64,000 nucleotides of DNA from an uncultured Eubacteriales bacterium (GCA_900542295.1 UQNJ01000013.1:5261-69260), one strand, 5' to 3'; shown: positions 7,528-16,192, counted from the first letter of the stretch. Notes: generated from the letters alone by a model not told the origin. Translations and numbers: made by a program.

Positions 7528-8148
7528 TTACAGCTGCTTGTATTTTGTCACTTCGCCGTTTTCAAAGTATACACTGTAGCCTCTGCCGGCTGCCGGTATC
7601 CATTCCCAAAAGACTGAGGGTGAAAGCTTTAAAAGATGACACATACATGCGGCAATTACACCGCCATGACAGACTACAGTCGAAATGCAGTCTTTCTTGC
7701 TGTGGCGGTTTGAAAGTTCGAGTAGTCGGTGATATCCCAACAGTTCTTTTAACCCTTTTTCTGTTCTCATAGAAAAGCTGTTTGCAGATTCTCCGCCGGG
7801 AAAGGTAAATGAACCTGTTTTGTCATTCATCCACTCATCAAATCCGGGAAGTTCTTTTAGCTCGTTGAAAGTTTTGCACTCCCACTCTCCGAAATTCATC
7901 TCTTTCAAATCCGATATGATTTTATATGGAACAGAACCGTAAATGGTTTCGAGTGTCTGATTGGCTCTTAACATGCCGGAAGAGTAAAAGTGCATGCCCT
8001 CTGAGTTGGGATATACTCCTTCTGCCTTGAAATTTTCGATTTCAATGAGCCCCTCTTCAACAAGGGGAAGGTCTTCCCACCCATAGTACCACTTATTTAA
8101 TATGCCCTGAGTTATTCCGTGTCGTATGAAATGAATACAAGATATCAT
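7528..8148 (-). CDS. cobC: Histidine phosphatase, probable alpha-ribazole phosphatase (CobC)
   Basis: This 206-residue protein starts with the phosphoglycerate-mutase-like catalytic RHG motif (residues 9-11 in FIRHGITQG), and a second conserved His lies in VVCHGGV near residue 158. Its position at the end of a cobT-cobU-cobS cluster points to alpha-ribazole 5'-phosphate or adenosylcobalamin 5'-phosphate phosphatase activity, the last step of nucleotide-loop assembly. Without the context it would be called only a histidine phosphatase family member. It starts nine bases after the upstream CobU-like gene, behind AAGGAGCG. Confidence 0.8.
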   Translation of the reverse strand: MISCIHFIRHGITQGILNKWYYGWEDLPLVEEGLIEIENFKAEGVYPNSEGMHFYSSGMLRANQTLETIYGSVPYKIISDLKEMNFGEWECKTFNELKELPGFDEWMNDKTGSFTFPGGESANSFSMRTEKGLKELLGYHRLLELSNRHSKKDCISTVVCHGGVIAACMCHLLKLSPSVFWEWIPAAGRGYSVYFENGEVTKYKQL

Positions 8149-8157
8149 AATCGCTCC

Positions 8158-8535
8158 TTACTTGATCTGCTGACCTATGCCGCAGAATACTCTGTAGACT
8201 TCTTCTGCTTCGCCTGCAAGATACATCATGGCTCTTCCTGTCGCCTCACGCCATGCCCGTAGAGTTTTATCTACAGGGACTATACCCTGAGAAATATCGT
8301 TTACTATTATTATTTTGTCTTTAAATTCGTCTTTGTGAGACTTAAGAGCTTCCACAACATCTATATCCTGTTTTACTAACTGTAAAAACACTTTTTCAAT
8401 ATTACAGTATGCCCTTGAATCATGCGGGATTCCCCGGCCTTCGCAGCATATATGAACGTCTTCATCCGTAATGCCGAATTTTTGCTTTGCAAAATTCAGT
8501 TTGCCCTGATATGCACCGCCGAAAATTAAAATCAT
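8158..8535 (-). CDS. Short CobU-like protein (second adenosylcobinamide kinase homologue)
   Basis: The start is set at 8535 because TAAGGAGG lies seven bases upstream. A longer open frame exists but it overlaps cobS. The 125-residue protein has a P-loop-like GGAYQGK near the N-terminus but lacks the Ser/Thr usual after the Lys. It also lacks the central histidine region that carries GMP in CobU. Its C-terminal half (VNDISQGIVP, then a Gly-Arg and AxEVYRVFCGIGQQIK pattern) matches the canonical CobU end very well. The neighbouring 183-residue CobU homologue shows the opposite pattern, so the two may share one function. Alternatively it is a degenerate paralogue. Confidence 0.75.
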   Translation of the reverse strand: MILIFGGAYQGKLNFAKQKFGITDEDVHICCEGRGIPHDSRAYCNIEKVFLQLVKQDIDVVEALKSHKDEFKDKIIIVNDISQGIVPVDKTLRAWREATGRAMMYLAGEAEEVYRVFCGIGQQIK

Positions 8536-8546
8536 AAATAACCTCC

Positions 8547-9314
8547 TTAAAGAATGAACATCGCAAATATTCCGAAAAGCTCTCCCCATACGATAGAGAA
8601 TCCGGCGATATCTCCGCTCATGCCGCCTAATTGTCTTTTTGCAAAAACAGTAGCAAAATAAGTCGATATTGCGGTGGTGACAGCTACAAGAGCGGAAGGC
8701 AACGGATAAGTTGCCAGAAGTCCGCCTATCACACAATATATGATTACTTGAATAAGAACTATCAGGACTGCTTTTTTCTTTTGCTTTTTATCTTCAGCAC
8801 CGGCACCTTGTGCGTACTGGCTGTGACCTATAGGTTTTCGGAGCAGTACATTGACTGACGCAACAGCTCTGCTTATGATAGGAATTATGCATAAATCAAT
8901 AAAGTCTATCCCTACGCTTACTGCTGTTGACATGAAAGAATAATAGGCCAAGAGCATAAAAACGAGGCTGACGACTGAAAATGCACCACAGTGAGAATCT
9001 TTTAGAATGAGTTGCTTTTCCTCAAGAGGCTTTCGTGACATTATCGCATCGCAGCAATCCATAAAGCCGTCAAGATGCATAAAACCGCATAATGCAAAAG
9101 GTATAAAAGTTATAAGGAATGAGAGCACCAAATAGGGAAACCCCAACCATACAAGTCCTACGGACAGTGCAGCCCACAGTGCGCCTAATATCATTCCTAC
9201 AGTTGGAAGAAGTGCCAGCATATAATTTTTAAGATCATTGTCCCATTTTTTTAAGGGACAAGGGATTGTTAAAAAGTTTCCCCAAGCCATAAATAATCCT
9301 GTAATAATTTTCAT
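8547..9314 (-). CDS. cobS: Adenosylcobinamide-GDP ribazoletransferase
   Basis: The 255-residue polytopic membrane protein joins adenosylcobinamide-GDP with alpha-ribazole (phosphate) to make adenosylcobalamin (phosphate). Family hallmarks are visible: WGNFLTIPCP at the N-terminus, then GFMHLDGFMDCCDAIMS with the acidic DGxxDxxDA pattern near residues 80-92, and the KDSHCGAF segment near 105. About six hydrophobic helices follow. The length fits the family (about 250). AAGGGGGAA lies upstream of the ATG. It sits between cobU and the short CobU-like gene. Confidence 0.93.
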   Translation of the reverse strand: MKIITGLFMAWGNFLTIPCPLKKWDNDLKNYMLALLPTVGMILGALWAALSVGLVWLGFPYLVLSFLITFIPFALCGFMHLDGFMDCCDAIMSRKPLEEKQLILKDSHCGAFSVVSLVFMLLAYYSFMSTAVSVGIDFIDLCIIPIISRAVASVNVLLRKPIGHSQYAQGAGAEDKKQKKKAVLIVLIQVIIYCVIGGLLATYPLPSALVAVTTAISTYFATVFAKRQLGGMSGDIAGFSIVWGELFGIFAMFIL

Positions 9315-9326
9315 TAAATTCCCCCT

Positions 9327-9878
9327 TTATTTGTAGTGATTTACGAATCCGTAAGAAACTTCCAGAACTTGCCGGCATATATCGGCAAGACATCTGTCTA
9401 TATAAGCAAGACCCTGTCTGTATTTTTCTGTAAGTTCATCATATATAAACGCATCAGAATATATATAGTCGGAAACGAAAACTGTATTTCCGGTACGCTC
9501 TGCAAACTCCAAAAGCTGCATTGAGACTCTGACTGGTGCATCCAGATTGACAGTACCGTCAGGTCGGAACATTTCGTTTGATAAAAGTGCCGTAACACTA
9601 TCCAAAAGAAATACACCATTGCTGCTTACAGGCCTTCCGGACAAAGTGACTCCGCTGAGGCAGGCGCATATATCTGTACTTTGCTCTATTGTATCGAATC
9701 CCCAGCCTTCACGCTCTTTGATATGGCGAGCAATACGCAACATATCCTCATCATCCGAAGGTTGCATAGTAGCTAAATAATACAACGGAAGATTTTTCTC
9801 CTCGGCCATAAAACGAGCAAGCTCCTGAGCATGATAAGATTTGCCGTTTTTACAGCCTCCGCTTATGAAAATATTCAT
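9327..9878 (-). CDS. cobU: Adenosylcobinamide kinase/guanylyltransferase homologue (CobU)
   Basis: The 183-residue protein carries a CobU P-loop GGCKNGKS (residues 7-14) and YYLATMQPSDDEDMLRIARH leading to the His region (RHIKEREGW) where the guanylylated His resides in Salmonella CobU. The usual C-terminal TNEVGxGIVP motif is replaced by VSDYIYSDA, and the end (VLEVSYGFVNHYK) is divergent. The start codon overlaps the cobT stop by one base (TAATG), so it is translationally coupled. CobU phosphorylates adenosylcobinamide and then transfers GMP. The missing motif is supplied by the short CobU-like protein two genes downstream. Confidence 0.85.
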   Translation of the reverse strand: MNIFISGGCKNGKSYHAQELARFMAEEKNLPLYYLATMQPSDDEDMLRIARHIKEREGWGFDTIEQSTDICACLSGVTLSGRPVSSNGVFLLDSVTALLSNEMFRPDGTVNLDAPVRVSMQLLEFAERTGNTVFVSDYIYSDAFIYDELTEKYRQGLAYIDRCLADICRQVLEVSYGFVNHYK

Positions 9879-11008
9879 TAAAAGAAGTTTCCTTTCTCAG
9901 CTTCAGCCAAATAGTCTGCATCTATTGCGCCTTCTTCAAAAGTTGCCATACCGCTCATTGCAGCACAGGCAGTTTCGATGATATTGAAGCTTATAGGACA
10001 TCCGCTTCCTTCACCGAGTCTCATTTTTAGATTAAAATAAGGCTTAAGACCTATTGAATCTGCGGCTATTAAATACCCTTGCTCTTTTGAAAGGTGAGAG
10101 CCGAACATGAAGTTGGCAGAATTTGGAGCAAGTTTTACTGCACTTAGAGCAGCTACGGCAGATATATATCCGTCTACTACCACAGGAATTCGATATAAAG
10201 CCGCACCTAAAAATGCACCGGTCATTGCACATATATCAAATCCGCCGACTTTTGCGAGAATATCTACAGTGTCGCAGCCTTGACACTCTGATGCTGCCTT
10301 TTCGACAATTTTTATCTTTTTTTCAAGTCCTTCGTCACCTAATCCGCCGCCTCTTCCGACTACATCTGAGGCTTTTGCTCCTGTAAGAGCAGCAAGGACA
10401 CATGAGCTTGTAGTGGTATTTCCGATTCCCATTTCTCCGACACCTAATATGTCATAGCTGCAATCTTTTACCGCTTTTGCAGCGGATATGCCCTCGAGAA
10501 TTGCTTTTACAGCCTGTTCTCTTGTCATGGCAGGCTCTGCGGCAAGATTTCCTGTGCCTTTTCCGAGACTTCTGTTTAAAATCTTTTTAGTAAGTTTACC
10601 GTTTTCGATAGGGGAATTTGTATATAGAGTTTCAGGGATAGGCAGCTTAACTCCCATATCTATGACTAAAAGATCTATGCCGAAATATTTGGCCATAGAG
10701 CTTACTCCTGTTAGACCTCGTGTAAAGTTTATGGTTTGAGATAAAGTTACGGATTGAGGTGCAGATGCAACGCCCTCCTGCACTACTCCATTATCGGCAG
10801 ACATGATTACGATGGCTTTTTTCTTTATTTCATTTTTAACATTGCCGGTTATTCCTGCCATCTGAATTGAAATGTCTTCCAGTGTTCCCAAAGCACCTGT
10901 AGGCTTTGCAAGGATTTTTTGGCGTTCTCTTGCTGAGGCCAACGACTCCTCGTACAAAGTACCGTTTTCTGAAATTTCTGATAAAATTTGATCCAAAAGT
11001 TGCTGCAT
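9878..11008 (-). CDS. cobT: Nicotinate-nucleotide:dimethylbenzimidazole phosphoribosyltransferase
   Basis: I place the start at 11008 (376 residues) because AAGGAGGG lies six bases upstream. A frame extended by ten codons lacks such a site. CobT makes alpha-ribazole 5'-phosphate from NaMN and a lower-ligand base. Motifs include LAKPTGALGTLE near the N-terminus, MSADNGVVQEGVASAPQSVT, the glycine-rich GEMGIGNTTTS, and the C-terminal EGSGCPISFNIIETACAAM segment that holds the catalytic Glu. It is slightly longer than Salmonella CobT (356). It lies within a minus-strand cluster for nucleotide-loop assembly. No bluB or bza gene for making the lower ligand is nearby. Confidence 0.93.
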   Translation of the reverse strand: MQQLLDQILSEISENGTLYEESLASARERQKILAKPTGALGTLEDISIQMAGITGNVKNEIKKKAIVIMSADNGVVQEGVASAPQSVTLSQTINFTRGLTGVSSMAKYFGIDLLVIDMGVKLPIPETLYTNSPIENGKLTKKILNRSLGKGTGNLAAEPAMTREQAVKAILEGISAAKAVKDCSYDILGVGEMGIGNTTTSSCVLAALTGAKASDVVGRGGGLGDEGLEKKIKIVEKAASECQGCDTVDILAKVGGFDICAMTGAFLGAALYRIPVVVDGYISAVAALSAVKLAPNSANFMFGSHLSKEQGYLIAADSIGLKPYFNLKMRLGEGSGCPISFNIIETACAAMSGMATFEEGAIDADYLAEAEKGNFF

Positions 11009-11024
11009 AATACCCTCCTTGAAA

Positions 11025-11801
11025 TTATATATAACCATATTTTGACAGCCATTTCAGACATTCGAGGCATTCAAATGCTTCAATGGTAAATGTTACATTA
11101 CTGTTGCAGTAATTTTCAATGGTGTCAAAAATTGAAATCATGTTCATTGAGCCGGATTCGAAGGACCCATGGGAGTCTTTGTCACCGTAATTGTTGTGGA
11201 GATGGAAGTGACCTATATAAGGCGAAAGGGTCTTGATCCATGTTTCCACGGAAATATTCTTTTGTGTCATTGCATTTGCGTGACCGGTATCGAGGCATAG
11301 CTTTATGCGATTATCTGAAATTTTTTTCATCATATCAAGAAGCATATAAGGCTCATCTTCCAGTACATTTTCGATATAAATGTTGAAGTTTTCGGGTTTG
11401 TTTGCCATGAACTCCTGCCAAAAGTCTGCGCCTTTTTCTGCGTGCCATTCTTTGAAATATATGAAAGGAAGCCATCCGTTGTGGACTATCATATCTTTAA
11501 CACCTATGGAGGAACATACTTCATATGCTTCTTCCAAGCGGGATTTTGCCATAATACGTGCACGGCGGTCAATTCCTGTCGGATATATTTCAGTAAAAGG
11601 CCCATGAAGAAATGCACGGAGCTTGCCTGATTTTATAAAGTCTTGCCGCATTTCAGACAGCAAGTTTTCCCTGTTTGACGGGTCGAGAGATTCTGAAATG
11701 CAGGTATGGTTATATTCAATACCGACTCCATATTCGGCAGCTGTTTCTATTGCATTTTTTTGAAAAGTTGCGATATATAATCGGTTTTTGATGTTTAACA
11801 T
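11025..11801 (-). CDS. Sugar phosphate isomerase/epimerase-like TIM-barrel protein
   Basis: The 258-residue protein has the AP-endonuclease-2/xylose-isomerase-like TIM-barrel pattern: HNGWLPFIYFKEWH, IYIENVLEDEP, CLDTGHANAM and FHLHNNYGDKDSHGSF provide the usual metal-binding Glu, Asp and His residues. The substrate is unknown. It is the first gene of the minus-strand cobalamin cluster and ends 17 bases before cobT, so a role linked to cobalamin or lower-ligand metabolism is plausible by context only. No known cobalamin enzyme assignment fits it. The 190 bases upstream are too short and lack the conserved core of a cobalamin riboswitch. Confidence 0.75.
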   Translation of the reverse strand: MLNIKNRLYIATFQKNAIETAAEYGVGIEYNHTCISESLDPSNRENLLSEMRQDFIKSGKLRAFLHGPFTEIYPTGIDRRARIMAKSRLEEAYEVCSSIGVKDMIVHNGWLPFIYFKEWHAEKGADFWQEFMANKPENFNIYIENVLEDEPYMLLDMMKKISDNRIKLCLDTGHANAMTQKNISVETWIKTLSPYIGHFHLHNNYGDKDSHGSFESGSMNMISIFDTIENYCNSNVTFTIEAFECLECLKWLSKYGYI

Positions 11802-11991
11802 AAATCGGGTTCCTGTAGTGTATAATAAATGCTTTTATTTTGTTGCCGTACTTGGACAACACTGTTAATTATTATACCATAAAACCCAAGTGAAAAAAAG
11901 GTAGTTGCCGTGGAATCCCAATGTTGCATGAATGATAATTTTTTGATAAAATTATTATGTGGCTTAATTTAACTGAGAAGAGGGAATAATT

Positions 11992-12909
11992 ATGAGCAAA
12001 AAAATGCAAAGCAACATCTTGCTTCTTATCACAGCTTTTATTTGGGGATCTTCTTTCGTTGCACAAAAAAGCGGAATGGATTATATTGAACCATTCACTT
12101 TTAACGGTATAAGAACTTTGATAGGCGGATTGGTGCTGATACCTGTAATTTTGTTTATGAGCAGAGGAAAAGAAACATCTGCAAAGACTACAGAGATTAG
12201 TACAGAAGAAGAGGCAAAAAACAAAAAAACTCTTATCGTGGGCGGCATCTGCTGCGGAACGGCATTGTTTGTGGCAAGCTCTTTCCAACAGTTTGGAGTA
12301 AGTTATACGACGGCAGGAAAGGCAGGCTTTATTACGACGCTTTATGTAGTAATCGTACCTATCTTGAGCGTACTTTTGAGAAAAAAGGTAAGGCCGATAA
12401 TGTGGCTGTGCGTAGTTATGGGCGCTGTAGGTCTTTATCTGTTGTGCATGACCGATGCATCTTTTAGACTTACTTTCGGCGATTCACTTGTATTGCTTTG
12501 TGCAGTATTTTTTGCAATACATATTATGACGGTAGATTATTTTATAACAAAAGCTGATGGTGTTAAACTTTCGTGTATACAATTTCTTACCGCCGGCATT
12601 GAAGGTCTGGTATGTATGTTAATTTTTGAAAATCCTGATATGGGAGCTATCCTTGATTGTTGGCTGCCGATTTTATATGCCGGAGTGCTTTCCTGCGGAA
12701 TAGGTTATACTTTCCAGGTAGTTGCACAAAAACATGCAGAACCTACCGTAGCGTCACTTATTATGAGTTTAGAGTCTGTATTTGCGGTAATTTGCGGAGC
12801 AATCCTGTTAAGTGAAACCATGTCACCAAGAGAATTATCCGGATGTGCGATAATATTTGCAGCTGTAATAATTTCTCAGCTGCCTGAAAGAAAAAAGAAA
12901 GAGGCGTAA
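11992..12909 (+). CDS. DMT-superfamily (EamA) transporter
   Basis: The 305-residue protein shows ten hydrophobic segments in two EamA repeats, starting with LLLITAFIWGSSFVAQKSG, the signature of the first helix. A hydrophilic insertion (about residues 60-78) separates helices two and three. Members export amino acids, nucleobases or other metabolites, and the substrate cannot be read from sequence. The ATG follows an AGAGGGAA site. The HD-domain gene starts six bases after the stop, so the two form an operon that ends at a terminator at 13,511. Confidence 0.88.
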   Translation: MSKKMQSNILLLITAFIWGSSFVAQKSGMDYIEPFTFNGIRTLIGGLVLIPVILFMSRGKETSAKTTEISTEEEAKNKKTLIVGGICCGTALFVASSFQQFGVSYTTAGKAGFITTLYVVIVPILSVLLRKKVRPIMWLCVVMGAVGLYLLCMTDASFRLTFGDSLVLLCAVFFAIHIMTVDYFITKADGVKLSCIQFLTAGIEGLVCMLIFENPDMGAILDCWLPILYAGVLSCGIGYTFQVVAQKHAEPTVASLIMSLESVFAVICGAILLSETMSPRELSGCAIIFAAVIISQLPERKKKEA

Positions 12910-12915
12910 TTAACT

Positions 12916-13467
12916 ATGATAACAAGAGAAGAAGCTTTGGAACTGCTTAAAAAATACAACAAAGAAGATTTTCATATTCACCATGGCAAGATGGTTGAGG
13001 GAACTATGCGTTACTTCGCAGAAAAATTAGGCTACAGTGATGAAGTTGATTTCTGGGGAACGGTAGGACTTCTCCACGATATAGACTTTGAAATGTGGCC
13101 GGAAGAACATTGTAAAAAAGCTCCGGAGCTTTTGAGAGAAGCAGGTATTGACGAAAGAATGATTCATGCGGTGGTTTGCCATGGTTATGGATTGTGTTCC
13201 GATGTTGAACCTGAACATGAAATGGAAAAAGTGTTGTTCGCATGTGATGAACTTACAGGGCTTATAGGGGCGGCGGCTCTTATGAGACCGTCAAAAAGCT
13301 GCAAAGATATGGAACTTAAATCTCTCAAGAAAAAATTTAAGGATAAGAGATTTGCCGCAGGATGTGACAGAGAAGTTATAATTAAGGGTGCGGAGATGTT
13401 AGGATGGGAATTGGATGAACTTTTGAGTGAAACCCTTGAAGCCATGAAAACATGTGAAGAAGCATAA
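12916..13467 (+). CDS. HD-domain hydrolase (HDIG type)
   Basis: This 183-residue protein belongs to the HD superfamily of metal-dependent phosphohydrolases. His22/His23 precede the paired HD at residues 54-55 (GLLHDIDFEMWPEEH), and a further His near 84 and 89 (MIHAVVCHG) with Asp near 111 (CDELTG) complete the metal-site pattern. The substrate is unknown, and nucleotide monophosphates or cyclic nucleotides are common in the family. It is cotranscribed with the DMT transporter upstream. Confidence 0.85.
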   Translation: MITREEALELLKKYNKEDFHIHHGKMVEGTMRYFAEKLGYSDEVDFWGTVGLLHDIDFEMWPEEHCKKAPELLREAGIDERMIHAVVCHGYGLCSDVEPEHEMEKVLFACDELTGLIGAAALMRPSKSCKDMELKSLKKKFKDKRFAAGCDREVIIKGAEMLGWELDELLSETLEAMKTCEEA

Positions 13468-13510
13468 AAATTTTTTGAAAAGAAAAGTTGGATTTGATAA
13501 CGAAACATAT

Positions 13511-13546
13511 AAAAGGCGAACCTTTGCGGCGAAGGTTCGCCTTTTT
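13511..13546 (+). terminator. Intrinsic terminator after the HD hydrolase gene
   Basis: AAAAGGCGAACCTT (13511-13524) and AAGGTTCGCCTTTT form a perfect stem with a seven-base loop (TGCGGCG) and a run of T. Confidence 0.92.
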
Positions 13547-13621
13547 GTTCGTAAAATAGCCGTCAAAAGGCAAAACAGTTTGTAGAATAATGAAATGTTC
13601 GCAAAAATAACATACAAAAGA

Positions 13622-13650
13622 TTGAAAAACAGTCAGTAAAATGTTATAAA
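13622..13650 (+). promoter_or_regulatory. Candidate promoter for the NCS2 permease gene
   Basis: TTGAAA (13622-13627) and TATAAA (13645-13650) are 17 bases apart, leaving a leader of about 50 bases before the start codon. I looked for a purine riboswitch in this leader and see neither its conserved loops nor room for one. Confidence 0.5.
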
Positions 13651-13708
13651 ATTATTGTCTTTATTTTTTGTTGACAAGTAGTAGTTTTAATTGGAAAGGA
13701 AAGGGATA

Positions 13709-15112
13709 ATGGACAAGTTTTTTAAGATTTCTGAGCACGGCTCAACTGTAAAAACCGAAATAATGGCCGGTTTTACAACCTTCTTCGCAATGGCTTATAT
13801 AATATTTGTAAATCCTAATCAGGTAACCGGATTTACAGAAGGTTTGGACAACATATGGAATGCAGTATATGTTGCCTCGATTCTGGTAGCTACAATAGGA
13901 ACGCTGCTGATGGCTCTTTATGCTAAAAAGCCTTTTGCACAGGCTTGCGGAATGGGACTCAACTCCTTCTTCTTTGTAAGTTTTGTGTTGCCGCAGGTGA
14001 TTTCCGGTGGAGACGCAGTTCAGGGTTATCAGGCAGGTCTGGTAATAATACTGATTTCAGGTATAATATTCACAGTGCTTTCCCTGACAGGTGCAAGACA
14101 GTATATTGCCAAGGCAATGCCAGATTGTCTCAAAAAAGCAATACCGGCAGGTATCGGCTTGTTCATTACATATATAGGATTTCAGAACGTTGGAATCATT
14201 CAGACAAACCAGTATACGCTTACTCAGTTTGTTGATATTCACGGAGCGATAAACGGTGACGGAATAATGACAATAATGCCGGCGCTTCTTGCATTACTTG
14301 GTTTTTTGATTATCGTTGTTTTGCAGAAGCTCAATGTTAAGGGTAATGTAATAATAGGAATTCTTGCAACAACTGTGCTTTACTATGTTGTTACAGGAAC
14401 AGTTCCATCGTTTGATATTGCACAGATAGGACAATCCTTTAAAGATTTTGCAGATGTTGGAATTACAGCTGTATTCAAGGGTGCTTCATGGGAGCATGCT
14501 TTCAGCCCTGCATTTGTGGGCGGAGTGTTCAGCGCTATCATGTACATAGTTACATTCTGCCTTGTTGATATGTTTGATACCATAGGAACATTATACGGTA
14601 CTGCGTCTCAGGCTGGAATGCTTGATGAAAACGGAGACCCTGAGGATCTTGACAAATGCATGGCATGTGACTCAATAGCAACTGTTACAGGTGCTGTGTT
14701 GGGAACTTCAACATGTACAACCTTTGTTGAATCAGCATCGGGTGTTGCAGCAGGAGGAAGAACAGGACTGACAAGTCTGGTTGTATCTGCATGCTTCTTT
14801 GTATGTCTGTTCCTTACACCGCTTGCAAGCATAGTTCCAAGCTGTGCAACGGCTCCTGCTTTAATATATGTAGGTGTACTGATGTTAGGAAACTTCAAGA
14901 ATGTTGATATGTCAGACATGAGATCTGCTGCTCCTGCATTCCTGACACTTATAATGATGCCTCTGACATATTCAATAGCAAACGGTATAGGAATAGGCTC
15001 AATAGCATACACCTTGATAACTATTTTCACAGGTAAATTTGAGAAAAAAGACATTATGGTCGCAGTTATCGGATTGCTTTTCTGCTTGAAATTTATTTTT
15101 ATAACAATGTAA
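13709..15112 (+). CDS. NCS2-family guanine/hypoxanthine permease
   Basis: The start is set at 13709, with AAAGGAAAGGG immediately upstream. A TTG six codons earlier is inside that site. The 467-residue protein has the AzgA/PbuG signature at the N-terminus (GFTTFFAMAYIIFVNP) and about 12-14 membrane segments. It also shows FDTIGTLYG near residue 290, the conserved substrate-site segment of this subfamily, and GTSTCTTFVESASGVAAGGRTGL near 335-357. It imports purine bases by proton symport. A phosphoribosyltransferase that could trap purines follows, though in a separate transcript. Confidence 0.92.
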   Translation: MDKFFKISEHGSTVKTEIMAGFTTFFAMAYIIFVNPNQVTGFTEGLDNIWNAVYVASILVATIGTLLMALYAKKPFAQACGMGLNSFFFVSFVLPQVISGGDAVQGYQAGLVIILISGIIFTVLSLTGARQYIAKAMPDCLKKAIPAGIGLFITYIGFQNVGIIQTNQYTLTQFVDIHGAINGDGIMTIMPALLALLGFLIIVVLQKLNVKGNVIIGILATTVLYYVVTGTVPSFDIAQIGQSFKDFADVGITAVFKGASWEHAFSPAFVGGVFSAIMYIVTFCLVDMFDTIGTLYGTASQAGMLDENGDPEDLDKCMACDSIATVTGAVLGTSTCTTFVESASGVAAGGRTGLTSLVVSACFFVCLFLTPLASIVPSCATAPALIYVGVLMLGNFKNVDMSDMRSAAPAFLTLIMMPLTYSIANGIGIGSIAYTLITIFTGKFEKKDIMVAVIGLLFCLKFIFITM

Positions 15113-15128
15113 TAAAATTAAGATATAA

Positions 15129-15159
15129 GGCGGTTCATGGTTATTGAGCCGCCTTTTTT
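15129..15159 (+). terminator. Intrinsic terminator after the NCS2 permease
   Basis: GGCGGTTCA (15129-15137) pairs with TGAGCCGCC (15145-15153), with one G-T pair, and is followed by six T residues. Confidence 0.92.
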
Positions 15160-15258
15160 ACGGCAGAATCGGCATGGAATTTGTCATATCGATCGAAGTT
15201 ATGGATTTAAAATATATAGATTCATATACAGTACGACTAAGCTTTCAAACTCTATAGC

Positions 15259-15287
15259 TTGATATAATCTGAGATAGGGAGTATAAT
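15259..15287 (+). promoter_or_regulatory. Promoter of the phosphoribosyltransferase operon
   Basis: TTGATA (15259-15264) and a perfect TATAAT (15282-15287) are separated by 17 bases. The start codon lies about 40 bases downstream. Confidence 0.75.
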
Positions 15288-15327
15288 TAAACTGTAAATT
15301 TCTTTGATTAAGGAAGGGAAGATATCT

Positions 15328-15879
15328 ATGTTTTACGAAATGACTATAGCAGGTCTGAAAAGACAGCTGCCTCTTTGTAAAGTAACAGACGATTTGTATA
15401 TTGCAGCATTTATAATGTTCAGCGATGTAGAGATAACAAAGGCCGCCGCAGGAGAGCTTTTAAAAAAAGCACCGGAATTCGATATAATTATAACCGCAGA
15501 GTCAAAAGGAATTCCTCTTGCATACGAAATGGCGAGACAATCAGGCAACAATGATTATGTGGTTGCAAGAAAAGGGCCTAAGCTGTATATGCAGGACATA
15601 ATCACCACTCAGGTAGATTCCATAACTACAGATCATGTGCAGACGCTTTGCATCGGAAAGAAAGAGGCCGATCAGCTTAGAGACAAAAAAGTGCTTATCG
15701 TTGACGATGTTATCAGTACAGGTGAATCTCTTACGGCTATAGAGACATTGGTAAACCAAGTCGGCGGTAATATAGTTGGACGAATGACTGTACTTGCAGA
15801 GGGTGAAGCAGCAGATAGAGACGATATAACTTATTTGGAAAAATTACCTGTATTTAATTCTGACGGAAGCGTAAAATAA
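15328..15879 (+). CDS. Purine-type phosphoribosyltransferase (Apt-like)
   Basis: The ATG at 15328 is preceded by AAGGAAGGGAAG; a TTG eight codons upstream has no such site. The 183-residue protein contains the PRPP-binding motif VLIVDDVISTGESL (near residues 121-134), diagnostic of type I phosphoribosyltransferases. Earlier it has the DIIITAESKGIPLAYEMAR segment typical of adenine or xanthine enzymes. It would convert a purine base and PRPP to a nucleotide. Close similarity to B. subtilis Apt is not evident, so the base is left open. A small conserved-looking gene follows after six bases. Confidence 0.82.
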   Translation: MFYEMTIAGLKRQLPLCKVTDDLYIAAFIMFSDVEITKAAAGELLKKAPEFDIIITAESKGIPLAYEMARQSGNNDYVVARKGPKLYMQDIITTQVDSITTDHVQTLCIGKKEADQLRDKKVLIVDDVISTGESLTAIETLVNQVGGNIVGRMTVLAEGEAADRDDITYLEKLPVFNSDGSVK

Positions 15880-15884
15880 GTCAT

Positions 15885-16187
15885 ATGAAAGAGATAAAGC
15901 TTGTACCTGATATGCCTTTTCACAATTATGTCGAAATAGCGGTAATGGATTTTCCTGACGGAAAAGAAGGACATGCAAGACAGAGGTGTAAAGTAAAGGC
16001 GGAATTTGCTGAATATGATGTCCTTCGTCTAAAGGAAAGGGGACTGAGATTTAATCAGGCAATTGAAGAATATGAAAAATGGCTTTATGAAGTTATACGG
16101 TTTCATTTGGCACAGGACTGGAAATGTATTGGCGGGTATGAAGCAGTAATGCATATTATAAGAGAAAAAGTATCCGCATATTATTAA
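15885..16187 (+). CDS. Hypothetical protein, 100 aa
   Basis: I do not recognise this 100-residue soluble protein. It has no signal peptide or membrane segment. A central, charged helical stretch (DVLRLKERGLRFNQAIEEYEKW) and several aromatic residues near the end suggest a compact helical fold. It starts five bases after the phosphoribosyltransferase stop and ends just before the shared terminator, so it is probably cotranscribed and may work with that enzyme. No clear Shine-Dalgarno sequence precedes the ATG, suggesting translational coupling. Confidence 0.7.
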   Translation: MKEIKLVPDMPFHNYVEIAVMDFPDGKEGHARQRCKVKAEFAEYDVLRLKERGLRFNQAIEEYEKWLYEVIRFHLAQDWKCIGGYEAVMHIIREKVSAYY

Positions 16188-16192
16188 AAATA

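Noticed and set aside
8536..8736. N-terminal extension of the short CobU-like protein
   Set aside because: It overlaps cobS in another frame and encodes Arg/Cys-rich nonsense. The ATG at 8535 has an ideal ribosome binding site.
11802..11991. Cobalamin riboswitch ahead of the minus-strand cob cluster
   Set aside because: The divergent spacer is 190 bases and AT-rich, and it lacks the GCCACTG B12-box sequence.
13547..13708. Purine riboswitch ahead of the NCS2 permease
   Set aside because: The candidate promoter leaves only about 50 bases of leader, and the conserved loop sequences are absent.
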